From Rallus limicola (taxonomy: Eukaryota > Chordata > Aves > Gruiformes > Rallidae): DNA of 64,000 bases. Below the pieces are notes generated by a model. The model saw only the letters and a list, made by a program, of their open reading frames with translations. It ran no database searches and had not been told where the DNA came from. Positions within the stretch are counted from its first letter, which is position 1. Each line of letters begins with the position of its first letter. Of this stretch, positions 1-9,722 are shown in pieces. Location of the stretch: the NCBI GenBank assembly GCA_022605955.1, contig JAKCOZ010000011.1, positions 6,515,990 to 6,579,989 of the forward strand, in the 5' to 3' direction. The position numbers and the translations under genes are program-made.

Positions 1-69
1 AGGCCCCCCCGCAGCCTTCTCTTCTCCAGGCTGAACAAGCCCAGCTCCCTCAGCATCTCTCTGTAGGGT
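1..69 (-). mobile_element. CR1 retrotransposon fragment, cut by window edge
   Basis: Read on the minus strand, this is the well-known CR1 stretch encoding the 'LFSLEKRRL' region of the ORF2 C-terminus; on the plus strand it shows TTCTCCAGGCTGAACAAGCC. The element's 3' end lies to the left, outside the window. A TA-rich simple repeat follows directly on its 5' side. Confidence 0.88.
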
Positions 70-152
70 ATATATATGAGGTATCAAGGTATTTATTTTT
101 TATGTATGTGTGTGTATATATCTATATCTATATCTACATCTATATCTATATC
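70..152. repeat. TA-rich and hexanucleotide microsatellite
   Basis: A TATATA and TGTGTGTA stretch passes into an imperfect (TCTATA)n array at about 115-152. It creates a meaningless open frame of alternating Asp and Ile on the minus strand. Confidence 0.9.
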
Positions 153-467
153 AGAATGTTGTAGTTTTACAAAAGAAGCCACATAAGCTAAAAATAAGGA
201 ACCAGGTGAATATTTCCTAGTCCCTCTGTAGCTGTTCTCAGTTTCCTCACAAGTCAACAAAGAAGTCACACTTTGTATTAAAAACAATATTTCACCAACT
301 GTGGAAGAAACCCTGCATGGGCTTGTCTGGGCACTGGGAAGCGAGGATCCGTTACTGCTGATTTTTCACTGGGGAACAGATTCTGTATCCACGCAACAGT
401 GTTTGTTTACCTCAGCCAGGCCTGTGTCCCTGCCCTCTTTGGGCACAGCTTAGGACAACCCCTTCAC
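153..467. other. Unannotated spacer
   Basis: Ordinary mixed sequence between the microsatellite and the first plus-strand CR1. No gene, repeat or motif is recognised. Confidence 0.6.
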
Positions 468-964
468 AAGGGAGTACATGAGACTCCCACCTGCAGAACT
501 GCATCCAGCTCTGGAGCCCTCAGTACAAGAGAGACATGGACCTGTTGGACTGGAGCACCTCTGCTATGAAGACAGGCTGAGAGAGCTGGGCTTCTTCAGC
601 CTGGAGAGGAGAAGGCACTGGGGAGAACTTACAGCACCTTCTATTACCTGAAGGGGCTACAGGAAATCTGGAGAGGGACTGGTTACAAGGGCAGGGAGTG
701 GTAGACCAGGGAGGAATGGCTTTAAACTGAGGGGGGTACATTTTGATTAGGTATTAGGTAAAAATCATTCCCTGTGAGGATGGTGATGCCCTGGCACAGG
801 GTGCCCAGAGAAGTCGTGGCTGCCCCTGGATCCCTGGCAGGGTTCAAGGCCAGGTTGGATGGGGCTTTGGGCACCCTGGGCCAGTGGAGAGTGTCCCTGC
901 CCATGGCAGGGGGTGGAACCAGATGGACTTTGAGGTCCTTTCAACTCCAGGATTCCATAATTTC
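468..964 (+). mobile_element. 5'-truncated CR1 copy
   Basis: The copy runs from the ORF2 C-terminal coding region ('CIQLWSPQ' type) through the 'ELGFFSLERRRHW' region to the 3' UTR. The CR1 hallmark GCAGGGTTCAAGGCCAGGTT is at about 837-856 and the 3' tail (GAGGTCCTTTCAACTCCAGG) at about 932-951. The final octamer is eroded to ATTCCATAATTTC. Several frameshifts break the reading frame. Typical dead avian CR1; the start is approximate. Confidence 0.95.
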
Positions 965-1365
965 AAATGCAGGTCCAAGAGCACTGAGCACAATGTTCTG
1001 GGCACATCTCTGGACAGTACGGAGAGACACTCTCATTAGGGCACCAAAAGGGACAGATGGGAGTATCTCTGTATAAAGCTGATTAAGTACTGAATGCCAA
1101 ATGTAATACTGTGAGAACATTAAAGTGCTATGGACTTTATTCTGCTTACCTTTCAGTTTGACACTGGCACAACGTTAGAGATCCAGCTTTGTTTAACACT
1201 CCTAAAACCACGGTGGGGAGAAGGGCAATCAAGCCCTCTGTATGATATTAATACAGGGCATATATCCACAGAGAGGACTCACCTCCTGCACACACCAAAA
1301 CTGCATCTCCCATTAAAAAAGGTTCATACATCTGAATTTTTCTCCATTTTCAGCTGATAATAATA

Positions 1366-1385
1366 ATGACCTCAGCAAAGGTCAT
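1366..1385. promoter_or_regulatory. Perfect everted nuclear-receptor half-site repeat (ER6)
   Basis: TGACCT (1367-1372), a 6-bp spacer CAGCAA, then AGGTCA (1379-1384). The dyad extends one base on each side to 7-bp perfect arms. AGGTCA is the canonical half-site of many nuclear receptors, and ER6 is a spacing bound by PXR/CAR-type heterodimers in vertebrates. A perfect 10-bp palindrome AACTGCAGTT follows at 1394-1403, with TTAATG at 1402-1407. The motif is seen directly; binding is inference. Confidence 0.35.
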
Positions 1386-2078
1386 TAATCATCAACTGCA
1401 GTTAATGGCCCCCAGCTGCATCTTGAGCCATCCCAACTCCTCCCAGCTTGATATTAATTCCCAGGAAACGCCTTCTGCCTTAATTGCTATTGCCTGTGAC
1501 TTCTAATATCTGCTGAATGTACTTATCTGGATGGAAGTCTTTCAGAGTCGTTCCAGCCTATAAGAAAACGGATCATATACACTTTAAAGACCTAAGCAAA
1601 TTCTCTCCCTTTCAAGTTTTGTGGATAAATTATTCAAGACTCATAATCCTCTCAATTTAGGACTTTTAAAGCGCTTTTAGGGTTCTGTATTTTTAAAATG
1701 CTTTTAGAAAATAAGTCTTTAAACTTTCACAATACTTGAAAACTCCTGGGGAAAAAAGAAAGAGGAATGTCTGAAGTTCAGCATCTGGGTTGCTACTCTT
1801 AAAAAGTCAAAATGCAGAAAGCCCTGAGTTGTATTTCTGGGATATTGGCACATCTTCATCCATCCCAAGTGTGTCACTGTGAGACCCAATTAATGACCTG
1901 GCAAAGATGAGCATCCTTCATTTGACCAACACCAGGGCAGTTCTAGTTTCTCCCTTGTGGGCTCCATGCCCTCTCTTCATCTCCCTAGTCACCGGTGGCT
2001 TAGTCCAGTTCTTTTCTATCACCTTTGTCACCCATCATTCACCACCTCAAGCAGTTTCTAAAGTTCTCTTTTTTCTTT

Positions 2079-2143
2079 TTAATTAACAAAATTAGCACAA
2101 AGTAGGAATGTACTAATTAAAGCTGCTGATTACTCAAGCTTGA
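2079..2143. promoter_or_regulatory. TAAT-core cluster, possible enhancer fragment
   Basis: TTTAATTAAC at about 2078-2087 and ACTAATTAAAG at about 2112-2122 carry homeodomain-type cores. They are followed by the perfect 10-bp palindrome TCAAGCTTGA at 2134-2143. The segment is not low-complexity and is not a known repeat. Such motifs also occur by chance in AT-rich DNA, so this is a weak call. Confidence 0.2.
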
Positions 2144-2437
2144 TTGTTATCATTTACGACAGCCAAGGCAGAGGACAAACAGAGCACCATCCAAGGAAGA
2201 AACTGAGCACTGTACCAGAGTAGCAGACACAAGCTAAAAGCCTCTGAGCACAAGGGCAAACCTATCGACTCCTGGACTAAAACCTATTTCTCCTACTAAA
2301 TGGGAGCACCCCTGGGAACCAAGAGCCTGTCAGTCACACAATAAAAGTGAGCAGGGAAACGCAGCCATGAAGAGGCCAACAAAATACCTGGATGTTTCTG
2401 GAAAGGTGTTTTCAGCAAAGCAAGGGAGATATTAACA

Positions 2438-2600
2438 ACAGAATCACAGAATCACAAGGTTGGAAAAGATCTTTAAGATCATCAAGTCCAACTATTCCTG
2501 TCCTATGCTAAACCATATCCCTAAGTACCTCATCTATCCTTTTTTTAAACACATCCAGGGAAGGTGACTCCACCCCCTCCCTGGGCAAAACATTATATGG
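2438..2600 (-). mobile_element. CR1 3' end, first part of a mixed cluster
   Basis: It starts with the CR1 3' octamer in reverse (CAGAATCACAGAATCACAAGG), followed by the tail 'AAGTCCAACTATTCCTGTCC' and 'AAACACATCCAGGGAAGGTG'. Similarity fades after 'CCCTCCCTGGGC' near 2585. Same subfamily as the copies at 4127, 30496 and 31391. The piece is strongly 5'-truncated. Confidence 0.9.
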
Positions 2601-2673
2601 AGCGTTATTGCACGTCATTAAAAATGCAGGTCTGTACCCCAGATAGATGAAACCAAATGGGGACAGATCCACA

Positions 2674-2744
2674 TCAAGACCATGGATAGGTGCAGTTGGG
2701 CTCAGTGATCTCCAAGGTCTTTTCCAACCTGGTGATTCTGTGAC
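2674..2744 (+). mobile_element. CR1 3' tail fragment
   Basis: It contains GGTCTTTTCCAACCTGGTGA followed by TTCTGTGA, the terminal part of a CR1. Only about 70 bp are recognisable, so the element is almost completely 5'-truncated. Confidence 0.75.
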
Positions 2745-2810
2745 CACAGGAAATGAACAGCTTACTGAGTAAGAAATGGAAACGCTTGGCTTATTTAGCA
2801 AAAGAAAGCA

Positions 2811-2879
2811 CCGTGGTTGGACCCGATGATCTCTGGAGGTCCCTTCCAACCCCTATGGTTCTGTGACACAATTCTGTGA
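2811..2879 (+). mobile_element. Second plus-strand CR1 3' tail
   Basis: GATGATCTCTGGAGGTCCCT, then TTCCAACCCC and TTCTGTGACACAATTCTGTGA, which still shows two imperfect copies of the terminal octamer. It lies 67 bp after another plus-strand CR1 tail and is a separate insertion or a duplicate of it. Confidence 0.8.
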
Positions 2880-4126
2880 AAGCATGAGAGGAGACAGGAC
2901 TATTGTCAGTAGTTTATCAGAACAGCATGCAGTGAGGGCAAAGTGTGGAAAGACTAGAAGGCTACGTTGGCATGAAACAACTGGAAATGATTGGCATAAA
3001 CAGTTTTAGGCTAGAAGTTAAAGAAAGTTTCCAACATCAGAGTAATGATCCAGAAACAACCTTCCAATTACAGCAGCAGTGGAAAATGATTATTTTTTTT
3101 CTTTTAAAGCCTGAATTTGGGTAGTTCATGTAAGGGACTATGACAAAGCACCAACACAACAGGCTTTGTAAAACATGACTGCCTGAATTAGCAAGTGAAT
3201 GGGGTTCTGACGCTGCAAGTTGCTGTGATTTATTTCCTAACGTTTCTCTGGTGAACAGCTCTGCTGGTATTGTGCTCGTTCAGGACCAATGCCAAGGCCC
3301 AACTCAAAGCAGTGGAAGCCCTTCCAGAGACACCTCCGAGCTCTGGATTAGAGCCCTAGAACTCACAACACAAATGATGGTTCATTATTCAGTGTGTTTG
3401 TGCTCATTATCACCCCTGTTACGCATTTGATTTAGGAGATGGCTGTGATTTAAAACTTCAGTCTAATCCTTTTTCCTAGAGTTTTGCAAGCAAATCAAGA
3501 AGCATTCTCCCCCCTCTCCCCCCTCCCGCCCCGTTTTAATTTGTTTATATAAAAAACTGAAATTAGACTGAACTTAGACTAAACTAGCTGTGTACAACAG
3601 GGAAGCTCAGACATAAATTATGATTTATCTGAAATTAGTTCTGTACCAGATACAAAATTTTTCTGTAAGAAATAAACTCATATCCCAGAGCCAAATGTTT
3701 CCCATTTCCACACAGCCATGATGGTTGCAACACTGCAGCTCCCTTGTGCAGCAGAAATATCCTGAATATGTATGTAGAACCAACATAGCAGCTGCGTAAT
3801 TAACTCGTTCATTAGGAGGAGCGATCCCCTGTGTGTCCAGCACTGCAATAAAGAATACCTGCTTCATAGTCACCAAGACTGGTGAGTTGTGATTGTGGCT
3901 TATCGCGGCATCACTAGGTGAGTAATACACATTTGAGTGCTAAGAGACCTTGTTCTGCTCTTTACAGTGGACCCATCCCAAACAGAGGAGGCATTGGCCA
4001 CTGAGTGTGTCTGCACAGAGCCCTGCTCCATGGCTCACAGTCCTGCCGTTCACTAGGGCTGTTTTGGAGGCACCTGCAAAGAGCTTTTAGATCCTGAAAC
4101 TGTATCCAGGGTTTTGCCATTTTTTT
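2880..4126. other. Unannotated interval with one C-rich tract
   Basis: About 1.25 kb with no gene or interspersed repeat. A C-rich tract (CCCCCCTCTCCCCCCTCCCG) sits at about 3509-3530. A minus-strand open frame at 3625-3930 (101 codons) has no recognisable domain and is probably chance. Confidence 0.6.
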
Positions 4127-4690
4127 CACAGAATCACAAGGTTGGAAAAAGACCACTAAGATCAATAAGTCCAACCAATCCCATCCTATGCTAAACCATA
4201 TCCCTAAATACCTCATCTACCCATCTTTTAAACACATCCATGGATGTTGAGTCACCCCCTCCCCTGTTCCACATCCCAACAACTCTTTCAGTGAAGAACG
4301 TTTCCCTAACATTTGATCTGACCCTGCCCTGGTGCAGCTTTGTGCCATTTCCCCTTGTCCTATCTCCTGTCATCTGGCTGAAGAGACCACTGCCCACCTC
4401 TCTACAACCTCCTGTCAGGTCACTGTAGCCTCCTCTTCTCCAGGCTGAACACCCCCAGCTCCCTCAGCTGTTCCTCATAGGATTTTGCCTCCAGATCCTT
4501 CCCCAGCCTGGTTGCCTTTCTCTGGACTCACTCAAGGACCTCAGTGTCCTTCTTCTGGTGAGTGGCCCAGAACTGGACATAGTACTCAAGGAGCAGTCTC
4601 ACCAATGCCGAGTACAGGGGCACAATCACCTCCCTAGACCTACTGGCCACACTATTTTTGATACAAGCCAGGATGCCACATGATTTTGTG
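4127..4690 (-). mobile_element. CR1 copy, about 560 bp, includes ORF2 C-terminus
   Basis: It starts with the reversed 3' octamer CACAGAATCACAAGG and reads through 3' UTR and the ORF2 C-terminus. Around 4530-4680 the minus strand encodes '[17 protein letters not shown]' and 'PLYSALVR', both hallmarks of the CR1 ORF2 C-terminal region. Similarity decays beyond about 4690, where the element is 5'-truncated. Frameshifts and substitutions make it inactive. Confidence 0.95.
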
Positions 4691-5283
4691 CCAAAATCAT
4701 TCTGACAGCAGAAACACATGAGAAAATGCTTACTTGCTTAGAGATCCGGCACCTTGTCCCAGAGAGAGACTGAAAAAGTGTGCCACAACATAACGCAACG
4801 TGATGTAGGTATTTGTAAGTCATCATCTCACTGGAACTTAAACAAAAATAGGTCAGGATCTGGAATAAGCTTGATGTTCCACCTCACGCCAGGACTGAGG
4901 CAGTCAGAGCCATCCTTTCGCTACCAGTCCTCCTGCACGAGGACACCGCTCAAAGGCACGACAGCGCTGCGCTCGTACTGCCGGTGAACACAGCAAGACA
5001 GACGCCTCTTGAAACATCAGCTGAACTAAATAAATCCACGTTCAGCTTCCAGCTCATCAGCACAACAAAAGGTACAGAGATCATATCTGCCCCAGAGCTT
5101 AATGGAAACGGCGCTCGCATTTCGGGAGAGGCTGACAAATGTCAGGGGCGCAGAGTTTTGCTGCGTTGCCCTTTCTGTTTTTAACCAGCTCATGTCCCTG
5201 TTTACCTCAGTGTGACGCACGTTCCCCCTGCTTAGCTCCACTGAGCTGGAAACCAAAGGCTCCTTCAAGACGAAATAAATTGT

Positions 5284-5305
5284 CCCCCCGGCAATGCCGA
5301 GGGGG
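5284..5305. repeat. G/C-rich hairpin
   Basis: CCCCC-CGGC, loop AAT, GCCG-A-GGGGG: nine paired positions with one bulged A. No function is assigned. It lies in the CpG-enriched segment at 4920-5310. Confidence 0.6.
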
Positions 5306-5700
5306 TGATTTAACACAGTTTGCAGACTTCTCAATTCAATTTCACACCCAACGACTGAGCTAAAAGAAAAATCCAGGCTTTACGTTTCCTCTTCACTCGA
5401 GCACCCTATTTTACTGTATCACCAGCAACAGCTTTTCTGAGCACTACGTATTTGAAGCACTCCAGTTCCAGCTGCCCTATTAACTCCCTGAAAGGCTGGA
5501 AGTGCTCTTTCAAACTGGCTGGCCAAGTGCACATTATAGGACTCCATCTATTAGTTTTGCTCCCCACCCCGGCTCCGTGCTAGGGAGCGTTCTGTAGAGA
5601 CATCAGTCTTTGTCCTCTGAAAAGCTGCTGTTGATTTCCTAGTGCTGGCTACCATCTTGCACAACATAACTCTGCAGTTTCTCTCTTTTGCATTGTATTT

Positions 5701-5735
5701 GGGGGGGAGAGGGGGGGAACCAACCAACCAACCAA
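5701..5735. repeat. G-run followed by (AACC)n microsatellite
   Basis: Two G7 runs separated by AGA (5701-5717) lead into four AACC units and a half (5718-5735). Confidence 0.9.
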
Positions 5736-6251
5736 GAAAAGGTTTGTGGAGGATTTAATTTCATTTACTTTAATTTCTGTTTTCCAAATAGCAGCTTTGT
5801 ATTTTGGATTGAGAATGGTAAAAATAACACTAGTAAAAAGACATGAAGATTTATTCAGACTGTGTGAAAAAGGCCTTTTTTGTTGTTGTTTGCTTTATTT
5901 TAAGATCTCTAACAGTTACTGGGTAGATAACATATGTAGTGAACTTCAAGGAGCTTGCCTGCCTTGCATTTAAGACTGTACATAGTACAATAACAGCTAT
6001 TGATTCTGTCTTGTTGCTCCAAACATTTAAGGACTAATTGTAATCAGTAGCACAAGGAACAAATTGCTGTGTGTATGTTTAGCTGGTTTCAATAATTCCT
6101 GAAGTTCCTGTTATCTTCGTTTGGCAAACAAAACTAGGGTAGAACAACCACCTTGATTAGTTTTTACCAAGAGCTTCTATGCTTCTATCAATAAGGATGT
6201 TCCAAAATGAGCAGATTTCTACAGCAATACAGTGGTGAGGGCTTTCTGATC

Positions 6252-6406
6252 AGAAAGGTTGTGGAGTCTCCTTCTCTGGAGACATTCAAACCCTCCTGGA
6301 TGCGTTCCTGTGTGATTTAGTCTGGGTGGTCCTGCTCTGGCAGGAGGGTTGGATTAGATGATCTTTTGAGGTCTCTTCCAACTCCTAACGTCCTGTGATT
6401 CTGTGA
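6252..6406 (+). mobile_element. CR1 3' end, 5'-truncated
   Basis: It carries GTGGAGTCTCCTTCTCTGGA, the 'ACATTCAAACCC' segment, GGTTGGATTAGATGATCTTT, and ends CCTGTGATTCTGTGA with the terminal octamer visible. Same subfamily and orientation as the copies at 6662 and 47840. Confidence 0.92.
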
Positions 6407-6661
6407 CCAGGTGCCAGGGACTGATGCCCATTAGCAGCTGGAGCATTTTGGGCATGCTACTGGAATGCATCTTCTATGTAAATTTTGTCTGAAAGGTATC
6501 CAGTTCATGAACTGCTCTGTGATGTGAATGAAAAGCAGATAATGGAGATACCAAGGGGAAAGTTGCCTCATGAGAATCCCCAGCTCAGACTGACAATGCT
6601 AATGTAGACGCAAGCCAGGATCTCTCATAAGAATAGTTATCTGGCAGTCCTGGAAAATTAA

Positions 6662-6949
6662 TGTTTATAAACATGTAAAGCGTGAGAGTCAGGAGGATGG
6701 AGCCAGGCTCTTCTCAGGGATGGCAGTGATAGAACAAGGGGCAGCGGGTGCAGCTGGAGCAGAGGAAGTTCCATGTGAATGTCAGGAGAAACTTTTTCCC
6801 TGTGAGGGTGATGGAGCACTGGGACAGGCTGCCCAGAGAGGCTGTGGAGTCTCCTTCTCTGGAGATATTCAAACCTGCTCTGGCAGGGGGGTTGGGCTAG
6901 ATGATCTTTTGAGGACCCTTCCAACCCCTAATGTTCTGGACTCCGTGAA
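6662..6949 (+). mobile_element. CR1 copy, 3' half
   Basis: It begins in ORF2 C-terminal coding sequence (AGAGTCAGGAGGATGGAGCC), passes GGGACAGGCTGCCCAGAGAG and GTGGAGTCTCCTTCTCTGGA, and ends CCTAATGTTCTGGACTCCGTGA, a mutated octamer tail. Relative to the 47840 copy it has a deletion near 6875, where the 'CAGCTGGATGC...' segment is missing, so part of the 3' UTR is lost. Confidence 0.93.
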
Positions 6950-7873
6950 AAGCCAGAAAAAACACAAATTGAAGCACTACGGACATTACTAAATAAGGGA
7001 CTGGTAGTCAAACTTTTGTAGGAAACTAGGGTTAAAGCTATGTGTTATGAGAAGCTGTGTGAAAAATAGTCATACTAACTCTGTATAAACTATGGGAATG
7101 TAAGAAAAGCTCCATAAATATCCATCTTCTTATTACAATATTTTTCATTGATCTCTGACAACTTTAGTTTCACCCCCTCAACCCTTCTGAGGTATACCAC
7201 TCTCCTGCATGGTGACACTGACGGCAGGACAGACTTATAGTCACAGTGCCCATTTTTGGGCAGCCATGGTAGTAGAACCAGAGTTTCCTTCTTTTGTTCA
7301 GGAGCATCTTCTGCAGGCGTAAAAACACCCACTCAGAACATCTAGACCAGCTCAGCATCTTAAAAAGCTATTCCAAATCCTGTCAAAAGCATCAGGGGAT
7401 ACCTCTGTTGCTGTCAGTGATGCAGGATCAGGACCTCACTGAACAGAATGAAGTATAATAAAGAAAACACTAAGAGCTGAGGAACTTTGCTTTATTTATA
7501 CTTGTGGAGCTGTAATGTTGTAAACCAGCCATAAAATAGATACTGTTCATTCCCTGTCTCTGTTAACCCAGTTAAATCAGCAAAATAAACAAGAAAAAGC
7601 CATGGGACCATTTAAACAAACAAAATGCTTGCCTTGCCCATTCCTGATGTACCCACTTTGCCTACAGCCCACAGCATTTACAGCGGTTCAGTTGTTTCTC
7701 ACCACAGCCATGAGGATTGCTTGTGACCTTCTCTCTTCCCACCAAGAACCACGCACTGCACTAACTTGACTAAAAATTCAGTTCAACCTGCCTGGATGTA
7801 GAAAGGATACTGACAATTTCAGAGTGACTGTTAAAAAAAAGCAAACAAGAGAGTGAAAGAGAACCTACGCTGC
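6950..7873. other. Unannotated interval
   Basis: About 0.9 kb with no recognised repeat or gene. Open frames at 7090-7332 and 7170-7358 (minus) show no domain and overlap each other, so both are taken as chance. Confidence 0.6.
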
Positions 7874-8379
7874 GCTGGGGTGGCCTTGCATCGAGTCCTG
7901 GGTGCAGTTTTGGGCACCACAGGACAAGAGGGACACAAAACTATTGCAGAGTATCTAAAGGAGGGCAACAAGGATGGGAAAGGGTCTGGAGGGGAAGTGT
8001 TATGAGAGGCTGAAGAAGAGGAGGCTGAGGGGAAACCTCATTGTGGTCTGTGGCTTCCTGATGAGGGGAGTAAAGGTGCAGGTGCCAATCTCCTCTCTTT
8101 GGTGACCAGTGATAGAAACCAAGGAAATGGCATGAAGCTGCAACAGGGAAGGTTTAGGTTGGATGTCAGGAAGAGGTTCTGTGCTGAGAAGCGGGGTCAG
8201 GCACTGGCAAAGGCTCCCCAGGGAAGGGGTCACAGCACTGAGCTGGGCTGAGGGTAAGAAGCATCTGTGCAAAGTGCTCAGTCCCATGCTCTGACTTGGC
8301 TGGCCCTGTGTGGAGCCAGGAGTTGGACTCGATGGCCCTTATGGGTGTCTTCCAGCTCAGGGGATTCTGTGATTCTAAT
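7874..8379 (+). mobile_element. CR1 copy, about 500 bp
   Basis: It starts in the ORF2 C-terminus region (TGGGTGCAGTTTTGGGCACC, matching 'VQFWAP'-type coding), continues through AGGAGGCTGAGGGGAAACCT and GGTTGGATGTCAGGAAGAGG, and ends GGGGATTCTGTGATTC with the octamer. It belongs to the subfamily whose 3' UTR carries 'CCAGGAGTTGGACTCGATGG'. Frame broken; inactive. Confidence 0.94.
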
Positions 8380-9030
8380 CTCATGCTCCTCCAGTTATTT
8401 AACTGTTGAAGAAAGGTATAAGGAAAAACTACTGAGCTACCAACACCCATCCTCAGAAGTTTAGATTAAAAAAATTCCCTGCTAAAATGTAGCTTCAGAT
8501 ACAAAGAAAAACAGTGTACCTGGAGATGGTAATGTAAACAGCCAGTTTTTACTCAAGGCGCTACTCTTACTTTGCCCCTCTGCACTAAAACATAAGCCAA
8601 AGGGCCTCTTGCAAGCCTCTCTTGCCTTTCTCCCTGACACTGCTGCCCACCATTAGTGGGCAGAATCTGCAGTACTGGTGGCCACTGTCTAACACTCTGG
8701 TTGCATTATATGAGTGTTTCTTATTCTTGCCAGTCTGTCTGGACCATCTGTCATTCGACGTCTTACACTTCACTTGCAAATTACTCGAGCAGGTCTGTTC
8801 TCTGTGTCTGTTTGAACAGCTCCTAGAAACTGCAGCCTTGAAGACTGGAGTCTCTCTGTATGTTAAAAATACATCAAGGACAATATTATGCTATCTCTAC
8901 TTGAGCGGCTGAATGCAGTTTGTAGCAAACCTACATAAATTACATGTGAATAGTATTTCAAGCTTAACAGCAAAAAGTATCAGAAATAAACATGCAAGGG
9001 AGAGGGAAAACAAAAGCTAAGAAAAATTGT
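8380..9030. other. Unannotated interval
   Basis: About 650 bp between CR1 copies. Open frames of 64 and 96 codons at 8585-8912 lie on opposite strands of the same sequence and carry no known domain. Confidence 0.6.
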
Positions 9031-9268
9031 CAGCTCCCTCAGAAATTGTGGATGCATCCCATTGGAACCCACAGGTTTGTGGATGTCAGGTTTGCCTAAA
9101 TGTTCTCTAACCAGATGCTACTCAACCAAGGGAAGGTCATCTTCTCTCCAGACTTTCTCGCTAAGGTCTGGGATTCCTGAGGGACAGCCTTATCAGTAAG
9201 GACCAGTGTGAAGGCAGCATTCAGTATCTCTGCCTTCTCTGCATCCTCTATCACCAGGGCATCCACCT
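9031..9268 (-). mobile_element. CR1 internal fragment, EN-RT linker of ORF2
   Basis: Read on the minus strand, this encodes the CR1 linker before the RT core: 'EDAEKAEILNA' near 9245-9215, then after frameshifts 'GMHPQFLRELT' near 9056-9030. This region lies far upstream of the 3' end in a full CR1, yet no CR1 3' end continues leftwards from 9031. Its 5' side abuts a plus-strand CR1 at about 9269. Confidence 0.88.
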
Positions 9269-9270
9269 AA

Positions 9271-9498
9271 ATATGGTGACAGGCTGAGAAAGTTGGGCCG
9301 GTTCAGCCTGGAGAAGAGAAGGCTCTGGGGTGACCTAATTGCGGCCTACCGATACTTAAAGGGGTTCTATAGGAAAGTGGGAGAGGGGCTGCTCACCAGG
9401 GAGTGCAGGGACAGGACAAGGGGTAATGGCTTCAAGCTGAAGGAAGATTTAGATGAGAGCTTAGGAAGAGATTCTTTACTCTGAGGATGGTGAGCCCC
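9271..9498 (+). mobile_element. CR1 fragment, ORF2 C-terminus, both ends truncated
   Basis: It encodes the '[20 protein letters not shown]' region, then sequence matching the 'DRTRGNGFKL' motif, and stops at GAGGATGGTGAGCCCCTGGC without the 3' UTR tail. Its 5' side abuts a minus-strand CR1 fragment and its 3' side a second one. Confidence 0.9.
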
Positions 9499-9502
9499 TG
9501 GC

Positions 9503-9722
9503 CCATTGAGTCCAACTCCTAGCTCCACACAGGCCCAGCCAAGTCAGAGCATGTGACTGAGGGCATCATCCAGGCACTTCTTGACCTCAGCCAAGCTCAG
9601 TGCTGTGACCCCTTCCCTGGGGAGACTGTTCCAGTGCCTGAACCCCCTCTCAGTACAGAACCTCTTCCTGACATCCAACCTAAACCTCCCCTGTCACAGC
9701 TTCATGTTGTTCCCTCAGGTAA
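9503..9722 (-). mobile_element. CR1 3' portion lacking its last bases
   Basis: It carries GAGTCCAACTCCTAGCTCCA, GCCAAGCTCAGTGCTGTGAC, GTACAGAACCTCTTCCTGAC and ATCCAACCTAAACCTCCC, the reversed 3' region of the same subfamily as the copy at 7874. The terminal part, about 35-40 bp with the octamer, is missing at the junction with the plus-strand fragment. Confidence 0.92.

Larger units (their letters stand above)
965..2437. other. Non-repetitive interval with possible regulatory motifs
   Basis: About 1.5 kb with no recognised repeat and no convincing exon. Two sub-segments stand out: 1340-1560, rich in TAAT cores and dyad symmetry, and 2079-2175, with a pair of TAATTAA-type sites. They are entered separately. 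Confidence 0.6.
4691..6251. other. Non-repetitive interval with a modest CpG cluster
   Basis: No gene is recognised. The part at about 4920-5310 has more CpG than its surroundings (for example GGCGCTCGCATTTCGGGAG near 5110-5130). It includes a near-perfect G/C hairpin at 5284-5305 and short overlapping open frames on both strands with no recognisable domain. A G-run and an AACC microsatellite lie at 5701-5735. Confidence 0.55.

Noticed and set aside
93..287. Minus-strand frame with an Asp-Ile repeat.
   Set aside because: It is a direct translation of the TCTATA microsatellite.
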